A stretch of 64,000 nt of DNA. It comes from a candidate division KSB1 bacterium (GTDB lineage Bacteria; Zhuqueibacterota; Zhuqueibacteria; JANLFK01; Oleimicrobiaceae). A program made the position numbers and the translations under genes. Positions 7,758 to 15,879 of this stretch are shown piece after piece; position 1 is the stretch's first letter; every line of letters starts with the position of its first letter. The notes under the pieces were generated by a model. That model searched no databases. It was given only the letters and a program-made list of their open reading frames with translations, and had not been told where the DNA came from. The DNA lies in NCBI GenBank assembly GCA_024655945.1, contig JANLFK010000005.1:124317-188316 (forward strand), given 5' to 3'.

Positions 7758-8732
7758 TCACAGCCAGCCCTGTGCCTTGTACCAGGCCAGGGTCTGCTTG
7801 ACGCCCTCCTCTATGCTCACTTTCGGCACGAAGCCCAGGTCGGCTTTGGTCCGTGAGTTATCGCAGACCCAGTATCGCTCGCGCATCTCCCGCGCTTTCT
7901 CCCGGCTAATGAGCGCAGGCCTGCCCATCAGCCGTGCAACAGCTTCCGAGATGGCAGCCACCGGCCCCAGTAGCGCCTCGGGCACATGCAGCTTGAGGCA
8001 CTTATGCCCCATGGTCGCCGCGATGATGTCCGCAAAACCCTCCCAGTCCACCGGCTGGTCGTTGCACACGAAGTAGGTGTTGCCCGGCGCCTTTGCGCTG
8101 GTGGCGGCCAGCAGCAGGCCGCTGACCAGGTCATCTACATGCACGATGCTCAACAGGCGGGGACCTCGTCCCAGCAGCGGACAGACCCGGTGTGCCACAT
8201 AGCGAAAGAGCACCAGCACGTCGCGGTCGCGCGGCCCGTAGACCACGGGCGGCCGGACGATCACCGCCTCCCCCTCTGCCGCGTACTCCCTCACCAAGAG
8301 CTCTGCCTGCAATTTGCTTTCGCCATAGGCGGTGAGCGGTGTGGGCTGGTCCAGCTCGCTCTTGGCGCGGGTGCCGTCGCTGGGGCCGGCCGCCGCCTGA
8401 CTGGAGACAAAAACCACCCGGAGGCAGCCAGCTGCCCGGCACGCATCGAGAAGGGTTGCAGTGCCCTGCGTGTTTGCCGCAAAGAATCCCTCGCGGGAGG
8501 CTGCCTTCGTCGCCCCGGCCAGATGGAAAACCACCTGCATCCCTCCCAGAGCTGGTTCAAGCGAAAAAGCGTCCGCCAGGCTGCCCTGCACCAGCTCGAT
8601 GTCCAGACCGTGCAACCAACGAAGATTGCTGCTCGCCCGCACAAGGCAGCGCACCTGGTGGCCCTGCTGCACCAGCCCCTCTACCAAGTGGCTGCCGATA
8701 AAGCCGTTTGCGCCTGTTACCAGTGTCTTCAC
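7758..8732 (-). CDS. NAD-dependent epimerase/dehydratase, candidate ceramide-pathway reductase
   Basis: A 324-residue extended short-chain dehydrogenase. The Rossmann motif is G7-A-N-G10-F-I-G13, the catalytic S-Y-K set is S110/S111, Y136 and K140 ('TAYGESK'), and the 'RPPVVYGPRD' substrate-domain motif is present. The start is GTG 8732, chosen because AAAGGAG sits 7 bases upstream; an in-frame ATG at 8756 has no such site. It is transcribed divergently from serine palmitoyltransferase. In Caulobacter a reductase of this superfamily (CerR) acts with Spt and a GNAT-type ceramide synthase, so a 3-keto-lipid reductase role is inferred from context. A sugar epimerase is the alternative. Confidence 0.82.
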   Translation of the reverse strand: MKTLVTGANGFIGSHLVEGLVQQGHQVRCLVRASSNLRWLHGLDIELVQGSLADAFSLEPALGGMQVVFHLAGATKAASREGFFAANTQGTATLLDACRAAGCLRVVFVSSQAAAGPSDGTRAKSELDQPTPLTAYGESKLQAELLVREYAAEGEAVIVRPPVVYGPRDRDVLVLFRYVAHRVCPLLGRGPRLLSIVHVDDLVSGLLLAATSAKAPGNTYFVCNDQPVDWEGFADIIAATMGHKCLKLHVPEALLGPVAAISEAVARLMGRPALISREKAREMRERYWVCDNSRTKADLGFVPKVSIEEGVKQTLAWYKAQGWL

Positions 8733-8769
8733 CTGTCCACTCCTTTTGTCACGCATGCAGTTGCAAGAA

Positions 8770-8798
8770 ATTGTACGGAAAACACAGGAGAAATGCAA
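8770..8798 (-). promoter_or_regulatory. Promoter of the epimerase/reductase gene
   Basis: TTGCAT (8798-8793) and TACAAT (8775-8770) are 17 bp apart on the minus strand, about 40 bases upstream of the GTG start. It shares the 8733-9129 intergenic region with the divergent promoter at 9027-9055. The stretch between the two promoters (8799-9026) shows no gene that I can support. Confidence 0.65.
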
Positions 8799-9026
8799 TC
8801 TGCTTTTTTGTGGGCATTCGCCCCCCAGCTCGCCCCACTGTTCGTCTCCGCATTCCCGGGGCAGCACAGGCCCGGAAGCCGTATCCCGGAAGGAGCGGGG
8901 GTTTGCACGCCAAGCTCCCCGCTGTTGGATGAGCTGCGAGGAGCAGCACGCGCACCGTTCTGAAGCCGCCATCATAGCGCTGGCAAGGCTGGCCCGCGTG
9001 CTCGGTTGCCGCCAATGGCTTTTTTC

Positions 9027-9059
9027 TTGACATTTGTCTAATTGTTCCGTATATTAGAC
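9027..9059 (+). promoter_or_regulatory. Promoter of the serine palmitoyltransferase gene with overlapping palindromic operator
   Basis: TTGACA (9027-9032) and TATATT (9050-9055) with a 17-bp spacer form a near-consensus promoter. A perfect inverted repeat, GTCTAAT (9036-9042) and ATTAGAC (9053-9059), lies across the spacer and the -10 box, with half-site centres 17 bp apart. A dimeric repressor bound there would block RNA polymerase. The leader to GTG 9130 is about 65 bases. Confidence 0.72.
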
Positions 9060-9129
9060 CAGAGAAATGTGCCGAGCATCTTGGGGGCGCTCATGAGCGT
9101 CTTTGTCCTCAACTGCAAGGAGGTTGAAC

Positions 9130-10314
9130 GTGGACCTGTTCGACAAGTGTAAGAGCTTCACCCGCGCCAGGGAGGCCGTGGCCGCCGGCTACTATCCCTA
9201 CTTCCAGCCCATCGAGTCAGGGGCAGCCAACGAGGTGGTCATCAGGGGCAAGAAAGTCATCATGATTGGCTCCAACAACTACATGGGCCTGACCCAGGAC
9301 CCGCGCGTCAAAGAGGCGGCTATCCAGGCGGTGAGAAAGTACGGTTCTGGCTGCACCGGCTCGCGCTACCTCAACGGCACGCTCGACATCCACGTGGAGT
9401 TGGAGGAGCGTCTGGCGGCGTTCATGAAGCGCGAAGCTGCCCTGGTGTTCTCCACCGGTATGCAGACAAATCTCGGCACCATTTCGGCCATCGCCGGCAA
9501 GGATGACCTCATCTTTGGCGACCGCGATAACCATGCCTCCATTGTGGACGCCTGTCGCCTTTCTTTCGCCAAGCTCATCAAGTTTCGCCACAACGACATG
9601 AACCACCTGCAGCGCCTGTTGGAGCGCTCTAAGGACCATGCCGGCGGCAAGCTCATCGTGGTCGACGGCGTGTTTAGCATGGGCGGCGACATTGTGAATC
9701 TGCCCCGGCTGGTGGAGCTGGCCCGCGCCTATGGAGCGCGCGTCATGGTGGATGACGCCCACTCCACCGGCGTGCTGGGCGCCAACGGCAGGGGCACCGG
9801 CGAGCACTTCGGCCTAGAGGACAAGGTGGACATCGTCATGTCCACCTTCAGCAAGTCCTTCGCCTCCATCGGCGGCTTCATCGCCGCAGACGAGGAGGTG
9901 ATCCACTACATCAAACACATTGCGCGCTCGTTCATCTTCTCGGCAAGCCCTCCCCCCGCGGCGGTGGCCACGGTGCTGGCCTGCCTGGACATCATCATCA
10001 AGGAACCGGAGCGGCGCGAAAAACTGTGGGCCAATGTGCGCAAGATGAAGAAGGGATTCCAGGAACTGGGCTTCAACACCGGCAATAGCGAAACGCCCAT
10101 CATCCCCATCATCATCGGCGACGACATGAAGACCTTCCTCCTGTGGAAACGCCTCTTTGAAGACGGTGTGTTCACCAATCCGGTGGTCAGTCCGGCGGTG
10201 CCGCCTGGCATGTCCTTGCTCCGCACCAGCTACATGGCCACGCACACCGACGAGGAGCTGGACATTGTCCTGGAAAAATTCAAGGTGCACGGCAAGGCTC
10301 TGGGCATCACTTGA
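9130..10314 (+). CDS. spt: Alpha-oxoamine synthase, serine palmitoyltransferase type
   Basis: A 394-residue PLP enzyme of the alpha-oxoamine synthase family (AONS, KBL, ALAS, SPT). PLP-binding residues are H135 ('DRDNHASIVD'), D209 and H211 ('VDDAHSTG'), and K242 ('STFSKSFASIGGF'). The N-terminal 'YPYFQPIES' followed by 'GKKVIMIGSNNYMGL' and 'GSGCTGSRYLNGTLDIH' is very like Bacteroidota serine palmitoyltransferases, which condense serine with an acyl thioester to give 3-ketodihydrosphingosine. The start is GTG 9130, with AAGGAGG at ideal spacing; upstream in-frame TTG codons lack one. The next gene begins 12 bases later and encodes an acyltransferase, consistent with a sphingolipid operon. 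2-amino-3-ketobutyrate CoA ligase is a weaker alternative. Confidence 0.85.
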   Translation: MDLFDKCKSFTRAREAVAAGYYPYFQPIESGAANEVVIRGKKVIMIGSNNYMGLTQDPRVKEAAIQAVRKYGSGCTGSRYLNGTLDIHVELEERLAAFMKREAALVFSTGMQTNLGTISAIAGKDDLIFGDRDNHASIVDACRLSFAKLIKFRHNDMNHLQRLLERSKDHAGGKLIVVDGVFSMGGDIVNLPRLVELARAYGARVMVDDAHSTGVLGANGRGTGEHFGLEDKVDIVMSTFSKSFASIGGFIAADEEVIHYIKHIARSFIFSASPPPAAVATVLACLDIIIKEPERREKLWANVRKMKKGFQELGFNTGNSETPIIPIIIGDDMKTFLLWKRLFEDGVFTNPVVSPAVPPGMSLLRTSYMATHTDEELDIVLEKFKVHGKALGIT

Positions 10315-10326
10315 AAGGGAGACACT

Positions 10327-11454
10327 ATGTCTGCAACGGCATCGCTGGTGGTCCGTCCTGTTCGCACCCGGCGCGACCTGAACCGTTTCGTGAAATTGCC
10401 ATGGCAGATCTACCGCGGCAACCCCTCCTGGGTGCCGCCCCTGATTGCCGACGTCAAGAAGATGCTGGACCGTGAGAAGAACCCATTCTTCCAGCACTCC
10501 CAGGCGGAGTACTACCTGGCCGAGCGCGACGGCCAGACGGTGGGGCGTATTGCCGCCATCGTGAACGACAACCACAATCAGTTCCACCACGAAAAGACCG
10601 GCTTTTTTGGCTTTTTTGAGTGCGTGAACGACCAGCAGGTGGCCGATGCGCTGTTCGGCGCGGCCGCCTCCTGGCTGCGCGGCAAGGGGATGGAGGTCAT
10701 GCGCGGGCCCATGAACCCCAGCAGCAACGATACCATCGGCCTGCTCCTCGACGCCTATGACCTGCCGCCGGTGATCATGATGACCTACAACCCGCCCTAC
10801 TACGTCGACCTGGTGAACCGCTACGGGATGACCAAGGCCATGGACGTGTACGCCTACTGGATGGACGCCAGCCAGCCGCTCCCGGAGAAGTTGATTACGG
10901 TCACGGAAAAGGTGCAGAAGAAGGAAGGGCTAACCTTCCGCAGCATTGACATGAAGGACTTTTGGGCGGAGGTGGATCGCATCCACCAGATTTACAACAA
11001 GGCCTGGAGCTACAACTGGGGCTTTGTGCCCATGACCACCGAGGAGTTCCACCACCTGGCCAAGGACCTGAAGACCGTGGTCGACCCTGACTTGGCCTTC
11101 ATTGCCGAGATGCACGGTCAACCGGTGGGCTTTTGTCTGACGCTGCCGGACTTTAATCAGGCGCTGCACAAGATCAACGGGCGGCTGTTCCCGTTCGGCC
11201 TTTTCAAGCTCCTCTACTACGCTAAGAAGATCGACCGGGCGCGGGTCATCACCATGGGCGTGATTCGCGAATACCAGAAACGCGGCATCGACGGTCTGTT
11301 CTACCTGGAGACCTATCGCCGCGCGGTCGCCAAGGGGTACAAAGGGGGAGAGTTCTCCTGGGTGCTGGAAAACAACGTCATGATGCGGCGAACCGCAGAA
11401 ATGATGGGCGGCAGGATCTACAAGACCTACCGGATCTACGACTACAAGCTGTGA
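10327..11454 (+). CDS. GNAT-fold acyltransferase, candidate bacterial ceramide synthase
   Basis: A 375-residue soluble protein with two GNAT-like halves. The N-terminal part shows 'QIYRGNPSWVPPL', 'FFQHSQAEYYLAERDGQTVGRIAAIVN' and 'MRGPMNPSSND'. The C-terminal part has an acetyl-CoA/acyl-CoA-binding-like 'VITMGVIREYQKRGIDGLFYLETYRRA' followed by 'GEFSWVLENNVMMRRTAEMMGGRIYKTYRIY'. Proteins of this shape are widespread and usually unnamed. The bacterial ceramide synthase of Caulobacter belongs to the GNAT superfamily and works with Spt. AAGGGAG lies 6 bases before ATG 10327. Function is inferred from position directly behind spt. Confidence 0.78.
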   Translation: MSATASLVVRPVRTRRDLNRFVKLPWQIYRGNPSWVPPLIADVKKMLDREKNPFFQHSQAEYYLAERDGQTVGRIAAIVNDNHNQFHHEKTGFFGFFECVNDQQVADALFGAAASWLRGKGMEVMRGPMNPSSNDTIGLLLDAYDLPPVIMMTYNPPYYVDLVNRYGMTKAMDVYAYWMDASQPLPEKLITVTEKVQKKEGLTFRSIDMKDFWAEVDRIHQIYNKAWSYNWGFVPMTTEEFHHLAKDLKTVVDPDLAFIAEMHGQPVGFCLTLPDFNQALHKINGRLFPFGLFKLLYYAKKIDRARVITMGVIREYQKRGIDGLFYLETYRRAVAKGYKGGEFSWVLENNVMMRRTAEMMGGRIYKTYRIYDYKL

Positions 11455-11463
11455 GTCGTCTGC

Positions 11464-11802
11464 CTATTCGAGCCAGTAGAGCATACGCCCGCAGTTCTCG
11501 CAGGTGATGACTTCGGCGTCCTCCCGCCCGCGAGCCGCCAGCGAAGTGGGCAGGCGCATGAAGCAACCCAGGCAGGTATCGTCCTTCACCGGCACGATAG
11601 CGCGTTTGTAACGAGCTTTGAGCCGCTCATAGGTTGCGTAAAGCGGCTTTCCTATTTTCTCCCTGAGCTCCTCGCGGGCTTTTTCCAACTTGTCAAGGGA
11701 GGGCGTCTCAAAACCCAGTTGCCTGACGTCCTCCACCTCGCGGATCATCATATCCAGGTCCTGCAAGGCGACCAGGAGTTCCAACTGCTTCTTGACCATC
11801 AC
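11464..11802 (-). CDS. C4-type zinc-ribbon protein
   Basis: A 112-residue protein. The N-terminal two thirds are a charged helical hairpin or coiled coil (residues about 1-65), and the C-terminus is a zinc ribbon with C-L-G-C and C-E-N-C followed by 'GRMLYWLE'. This is the layout of the zf-RING_7/DUF164 family, bacterial proteins often encoded near cell-envelope or nucleic-acid genes but without an agreed function. Its start overlaps the stop of the EIIA gene by 4 bases, so the two are translationally coupled. Confidence 0.82.
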   Translation of the reverse strand: MMVKKQLELLVALQDLDMMIREVEDVRQLGFETPSLDKLEKAREELREKIGKPLYATYERLKARYKRAIVPVKDDTCLGCFMRLPTSLAARGREDAEVITCENCGRMLYWLE

Positions 11803-12263
11803 TCTTCTCCCTTGATGACGGCAACAAATTCTGCAAAGCTTCCCGCCGCCAGCAGACGTTTGCGATTCTTGCTCTCGTTGACCAGCTCCACCAGTCTGCC
11901 CAAGGCCGGCAGGTAGCGGCTGTTCAACTCTTGCGGCGGGGCCAGCACCATGAAGAACAGTTGGGCCGGCTTGCCGTCGATGGAGTCAAAGTCGATGGGC
12001 TGTGCGCTTCTGCCAAAGGCAATGCTGACGTCGGGCACGGCGGTGGAACGCCCATGGGGGATGGCCACCCCCTTGCCGATGCCGGTGCTGCCCAAACTCT
12101 CGCGCTTGTGCAGCATCTCAAGAACAATGGCACGATTCCTGATCAACCCCTCCCGCACGAAGGTATCCACCAGTTCTTCGAGGACCTCCTCCTTGTTCTT
12201 CGCCCGCATCGGCACTATGAAACGCTCCCCAGAGAAGAGCCGAGCCAGTTCTTCACGCGTCAT
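11799..12263 (-). CDS. ptsN: PtsN-like PTS EIIA (mannitol/fructose-type) domain protein
   Basis: A 154-residue EIIA domain of the fructose/nitrogen class. The phosphorylated histidine is H70 in 'GKGVAIPHGR', preceded by the typical 'RESLGSTGIG'. PtsN proteins accept phosphate from a PTS phosphorelay and regulate metabolism or potassium transport by protein contact rather than moving sugar. No EIIB/EIIC transport subunits are nearby, which favours a regulatory role. It overlaps both neighbours by 4 bases (12260-12263 and 11799-11802) in an operon with manC. Confidence 0.88.
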   Translation of the reverse strand: MTREELARLFSGERFIVPMRAKNKEEVLEELVDTFVREGLIRNRAIVLEMLHKRESLGSTGIGKGVAIPHGRSTAVPDVSIAFGRSAQPIDFDSIDGKPAQLFFMVLAPPQELNSRYLPALGRLVELVNESKNRKRLLAAGSFAEFVAVIKGEE

Positions 12264-12556
12264 TCGCTAACCTCCTCGGATGGGGACAGCTGCAGGGGTT
12301 GGTCGTCCTGACGCTCCGCCTCGATGACCCGGCGCACCGCCGGCACGATAAAGACCTGGTCGAGCGCAAGGCGGCTCAACTCGCGGGCGATGATGCGGAT
12401 CTTCTTGCGGGTTGGCAGTGCTGCATTGGCGATGAGCAGGCGCTGGTCGTCAACCCGGCACAGACCGCCGTCAAAGTCGCCCTTCTCGTAGCGCAGCTGG
12501 ATGCCCAGTTGCGCTACTACCTCCTCCAGGGAATGCAGCAAGTCCTGATCCTTCAC
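12260..12556 (-). CDS. Conserved small protein of unknown function
   Basis: A 98-residue soluble protein starting at GTG 12556, four bases past the manC stop. The pattern 'LRYEKGDFDGGLCRVDDQRLLIANAALPTRKKIRIIARELSRLALDQVFIVPAVRRVIEAER' resembles small hypothetical proteins I have seen in Bacteroidota and related phyla, with a conserved KGDF-GG-C-R element. The single cysteine in that element could be functional. It is coupled to ptsN downstream by a 4-base overlap. No biochemical role can be assigned. Confidence 0.72.
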   Translation of the reverse strand: MKDQDLLHSLEEVVAQLGIQLRYEKGDFDGGLCRVDDQRLLIANAALPTRKKIRIIARELSRLALDQVFIVPAVRRVIEAERQDDQPLQLSPSEEVSE

Positions 12557-12560
12557 GGTT

Positions 12561-13634
12561 CTACAGATACCGGTCAAAATTGCGGCGACGCATGGCGTCG
12601 ACCAACTGCTTGACCTCTTGGGAACGCTGCCGTGGACAGATGAGCAGCGCATCCTCGGTGTCAACTACGACAAGGTCGTTGACCCCCAGCAGGGCCACCA
12701 GCTTGTGAGGCGCCCACACGTAGCAGCCACGCGCCTCGTAGCTGGCCAATTCCCCTTCGCTGACGTTGTCCTCTTTGTCACGCCGCCCCAGCTTGTAGAC
12801 CTCCTCCCAACTGCCCACATCGCTCCAGCCAAAGTCGCCCTTGAGCACCACGATGTTGTCAGCCCTTTCCATGACGCCGTAGTCGATGGAGATGCTGCGC
12901 GTCTGCCGGTAGACGCGCTCGATGACCTTCCGCTCCGTCTTGTTGCCAATGTGGCGATCGATCTCGCACAGCCCCTCGTAAAGCTCCGGCAGCTTGCTCT
13001 CGATCTCGGCAAGGATGCGGCTCACCTTCCAGACAAAGATGCCGCTGTTCCACAAGAAATCGCCGCTGGCGAGGAACTGCTGCGCGTATTCCAAAGAGGG
13101 CTTTTCGGCAAAGGTCTTGACGGCATAGCACGACACCCCGGCCAGCCTCTGCAGTTCAGTGGTCTCGTGCTGGATATACCCGTACCCGGTGGCCGGATAG
13201 GTGGGCTGAATGCCGATGGTCACCAGGCAATCGCGGGTGCGGGCGATGATTTCTGCCGCCTTCAGGATCTTGCGGAACGCCCGCTCGCGTACCACCACAT
13301 GGTCGGCAGGCATAGCCACCATCACGGCCTCAGGGTCTATGCGGCGCAGATAGAGGGCACCCAACCCGATGCACGGGGCGGTATCCTTTCCGCGCGGCTC
13401 GGCAATGATTTGCTGCGGCGCCAGTTCCGGGAGTTGCTGCGCCAGGATCTCGCGCTGTGCCTCCAGGCAGATGACGAAGGTCTTGTCGCAGGGCACCAGG
13501 CCGGAAAGCCGCGCTATGGTATCCTGGATCAGCGAGCGCTGCCCGACGATGTTCAACACCTGTTTGGGTCGGCGCACGCGACTGCGCGGCCAGAAGCGGG
13601 TGCCTACGCCACCGGCCATGATGAGAGCAAACAT
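12561..13634 (-). CDS. manC: Mannose-1-phosphate guanylyltransferase
   Basis: A 357-residue nucleotidyltransferase making GDP-mannose from mannose 1-phosphate and GTP, for polysaccharide or glycan synthesis. The signature GGVGTRFWPRSR is at residues 8-19, with K24 in 'RPKQ'. 'MPADHVV', 'IGIQPTYPATGYGYI', 'FAEKP', 'FLWNSGIFVWK' and 'SIDYGVME' follow, then 'GDFGWSDVGSWEE'. All are standard for ManC/RfbM proteins that lack the fused isomerase. ATG 13634 has AGGAGG 8 bases upstream; the frame is open further but without homology. It heads the manC-unknown-ptsN-zinc-ribbon operon. Confidence 0.93.
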   Translation of the reverse strand: MFALIMAGGVGTRFWPRSRVRRPKQVLNIVGQRSLIQDTIARLSGLVPCDKTFVICLEAQREILAQQLPELAPQQIIAEPRGKDTAPCIGLGALYLRRIDPEAVMVAMPADHVVVRERAFRKILKAAEIIARTRDCLVTIGIQPTYPATGYGYIQHETTELQRLAGVSCYAVKTFAEKPSLEYAQQFLASGDFLWNSGIFVWKVSRILAEIESKLPELYEGLCEIDRHIGNKTERKVIERVYRQTRSISIDYGVMERADNIVVLKGDFGWSDVGSWEEVYKLGRRDKEDNVSEGELASYEARGCYVWAPHKLVALLGVNDLVVVDTEDALLICPRQRSQEVKQLVDAMRRRNFDRYL

Positions 13635-13682
13635 GCAGTCACGCCTCCTGGAGCAAGATGAGAGCCATCTTCGCTCAGGCAC

Positions 13683-13730
13683 AAAAAAACCACGGCGCCC
13701 GCCCTGCGCCTACACAGGGCCGCCGTGGTG
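13683..13730 (-). terminator. Rho-independent terminator downstream of trxA
   Basis: On the minus strand a long GC-rich hairpin pairs CCACGGCG-GCCCTG with CAGGGC-GGG-CGCCGTGG around a short loop and is followed directly by T7. It lies about 145 bases behind the trxA stop and just upstream of manC, separating the two transcripts. The remaining bases between trxA and the hairpin show no gene. Confidence 0.85.
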
Positions 13731-13875
13731 GTCAGTCACGGTTCGCTAGAGCTCATCGATGTGAGACGGACGCCTCGCCTACCAACGGCTGCTGTCATTC
13801 TCGGATCAAACGACTCGTGTGTACCGCGCCATTGGCATACTCTGGACACCACTGCTCGCCACAAGCTTGCGGGCC

Positions 13876-14199
13876 TCAAAGGAGCTGTTCGATCCTGTCC
13901 ACTATCCGCTGCTTGGAAATGGAGCCCGCAAGTTGGCCGGCTACTTTGCCATTCTTGAAGAAGAGCACGGTGGGGATCATCGCCACGCCAAAGCGGCTGG
14001 CCAGCCTGTTATTCTTCGTGACGTCCACATTCCCCACCTTCACCCTGCCGTCATACTCGTTGGCCACCTCGGCGATGACCTGTGCCACCGTGCGACACGG
14101 GGCACACCATTGCGCAGAAAAGTCCACCACCACCACCCCAGGGGCGGACGTCACCTGCTCGCCAAAATTCGCCTCGCTCAACTCCAGTGGCTGTCCCAT
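13876..14199 (-). CDS. trxA: Thioredoxin
   Basis: A 107-residue cytoplasmic thioredoxin. The redox pair is C32-A-P-C35 ('SAQWCAPCRTVAQVI'); the common form is CGPC, and the alanine variant is a known natural variation that can shift redox potential. The cis-proline is P76 ('VAMIPTVLFF'), and 'VGNVDVTKNNRLASRFGV' completes the fold. It reduces disulfides in metabolic enzymes using thioredoxin reductase, which is not in the window. The start is ATG 14199; a longer in-frame start adds only eight residues with no homology. Confidence 0.93.
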   Translation of the reverse strand: MGQPLELSEANFGEQVTSAPGVVVVDFSAQWCAPCRTVAQVIAEVANEYDGRVKVGNVDVTKNNRLASRFGVAMIPTVLFFKNGKVAGQLAGSISKQRIVDRIEQLL

Positions 14200-14279
14200 G
14201 CACGTGCTCCTCCTCTCTCCCACGAAAGCGGCATGCTAAAATATCACTCCCAGGCAAAAATAGCAAGCACTTTTTTCCG

Positions 14280-15716
14280 TCACCCACTCTTTTGTGGGAG
14301 GTTCAATACCAGCAGGCGTGGCTCGGTCATCTCCTCGATGGCGTACTTCAGCCCCTCGCGGCCAAAGCCGGAGTCCTTGACGCCGCCGTAGGGCATGTGG
14401 TCGATGCGGAACGTCGGGTAGTCGTTGACCACCAGTCCGCCGACCACGATCTCGTCGTGCGCCTGCAGGATGAGCCGGATATCGTTGGTGAAGATGGCCG
14501 CCTGCAGACCAAAGCGGGACTCGTTCACTGCGGCCACCGCTTCGTCGAAGGTGTCATACGGGTCGACGGTGACAATTGGCGCAAAGACCTCTTCGCTGCG
14601 CACCTTCATGTCGGGTCTGGTGTTGGTCAGCACGGTGGGCTCCAGCATCGCCCCGTCGCCCTCGCCGCCGGCCAGAAGCTGCGCACCAGCCGCCAGCGCC
14701 TCTCGGATCCACTGCTGGGCGGTGATGGCCGCCTGCTCGGTGATCATCGGCCCGCACACCGTGTCAGGGTCCGCCGGGTCGCCGACCATGGTCTTGCGCG
14801 TGGCCTCCAAGAGCCGCTCGGTGAAGGCGTCGAAGACGCGCCGCTGCACGAAGATGCGCTGCACGGCGATGCACACTTGTCCCGCGTAGGCGAAGCCTCC
14901 GAGGGCGAGGCGCGCCGCGGCAAAGTCCAGATCCGCTTCCTCGTGCACGATGGCGGCGGCGTTGCCGCCAAGCTCCAAGGTGACCTTCTTCTTGCCTGCC
15001 AAGCTCTTTAGCCGCCAGCCAACTTCGGCACTCCCCGTGAAGGTGAGCATCGCCACCCCAGGGTCGGTGGCTAACATCTCCCCCACCTGGGCTGGACAAG
15101 GCACGACATTGAACACCCCGGGCGGCGCGCCAGCGGCGGTGACAATCTCGCCCAACTTTATGGCAGTCACGGGCGTGAACGAAGACGGCTTGAGCACCAT
15201 GGTGTTGCCGGAAGCTAAGCATGGTGCCAGCTTGTGGCAGACCAGATTCAGCGGGAAGTTGAACGGCGAGATGGCGCCGATTACGCCGATGGGGTAACGA
15301 CGCGTGTAGCCAAAATGCCCCTTGGCGGTTGGCAGAAGATCAAGGGGGATCACTTCCCCAGCGATGCCCTTTGCTTCCTCGGCAGCCACGGTGAAGGTGT
15401 AGATGGCCCTATCCACTTCCCCTTGGGCAAAGCGTATGGGCTTGCCCGCCTCCGCGACGATGGTTTCGGCAAGCTCCTTGGCTCTCTTGCGCAGGTTGGC
15501 CACGATCCCCTGGAGCAGGGCAACTCGCTCATAGGGTGGCATGCGGCGCATGGTGTCAAAAGCGCGTCGCGCCGCAGCAATAGCGGCAGAAAGGTCAGCG
15601 GGTGAACCGCGCGCCACCGCCGCTACCCGCTGGCCAGAAAACGGGTTGGTCACGGCAAAGGTGTCCTTCCCTTCCCACCATTCGCCGTCGATCAGCATCC
15701 GGTAGCGTTTGGCCAT
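14280..15716 (-). CDS. NAD(P)-dependent aldehyde dehydrogenase
   Basis: A 478-residue ALDH superfamily enzyme oxidising an aldehyde to an acid. Catalytic residues are C282 ('GQVCI'), E248 ('TLELGGN') and N153 ('SPFNFPLN'); the cofactor-binding lysine is K176 ('LKPSS'), and 'FTGSAEVGW' is present. The sequence style ('CHKLAPCLASGNTMVLKPS', 'GAPPGVFNVVP') recalls the lactaldehyde/glyceraldehyde-3-phosphate (GapN-like) group, but substrate cannot be fixed. The second ATG (15716) is chosen because GGGAGG lies 6 bases before it and touches the first ATG. Promoter at 15764-15792. Confidence 0.9.
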   Translation of the reverse strand: MAKRYRMLIDGEWWEGKDTFAVTNPFSGQRVAAVARGSPADLSAAIAAARRAFDTMRRMPPYERVALLQGIVANLRKRAKELAETIVAEAGKPIRFAQGEVDRAIYTFTVAAEEAKGIAGEVIPLDLLPTAKGHFGYTRRYPIGVIGAISPFNFPLNLVCHKLAPCLASGNTMVLKPSSFTPVTAIKLGEIVTAAGAPPGVFNVVPCPAQVGEMLATDPGVAMLTFTGSAEVGWRLKSLAGKKKVTLELGGNAAAIVHEEADLDFAAARLALGGFAYAGQVCIAVQRIFVQRRVFDAFTERLLEATRKTMVGDPADPDTVCGPMITEQAAITAQQWIREALAAGAQLLAGGEGDGAMLEPTVLTNTRPDMKVRSEEVFAPIVTVDPYDTFDEAVAAVNESRFGLQAAIFTNDIRLILQAHDEIVVGGLVVNDYPTFRIDHMPYGGVKDSGFGREGLKYAIEEMTEPRLLVLNLPQKSG

Positions 15717-15763
15717 GGTCATCCTCCCTCATGCCAGGTGCATAGCCGACGCAGGTACGCGCT

Positions 15764-15792
15764 ACTTTACGACACCGCAGGGTAATTGTCAA
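15764..15792 (-). promoter_or_regulatory. Promoter of the aldehyde dehydrogenase gene
   Basis: TTGACA (15792-15787) and TAAAGT (15769-15764) are separated by 17 bp on the minus strand, about 50 bases upstream of ATG 15716. The terminator of the upstream ybjQ gene ends immediately before it. Confidence 0.65.
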
Positions 15793-15804
15793 CTGTTTTT
15801 TTTC

Positions 15805-15842
15805 TCTGAAAAGAGAGAGGCCGCCGGTTGAGCAGCGGCCTC
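15805..15842 (-). terminator. Rho-independent terminator after the ybjQ-like gene
   Basis: On the minus strand GAGGCCGC (15842-15835) pairs with GCGGCCTC (15824-15817) across a 10-base loop, and a T-rich run (TCTCTTTTC) follows. It lies 38 bases after the stop of the YbjQ gene. Confidence 0.75.
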
Positions 15843-15879
15843 CCGAGGTGCACTTTCCTTGCGCGGCGTGTGGCGCCGA

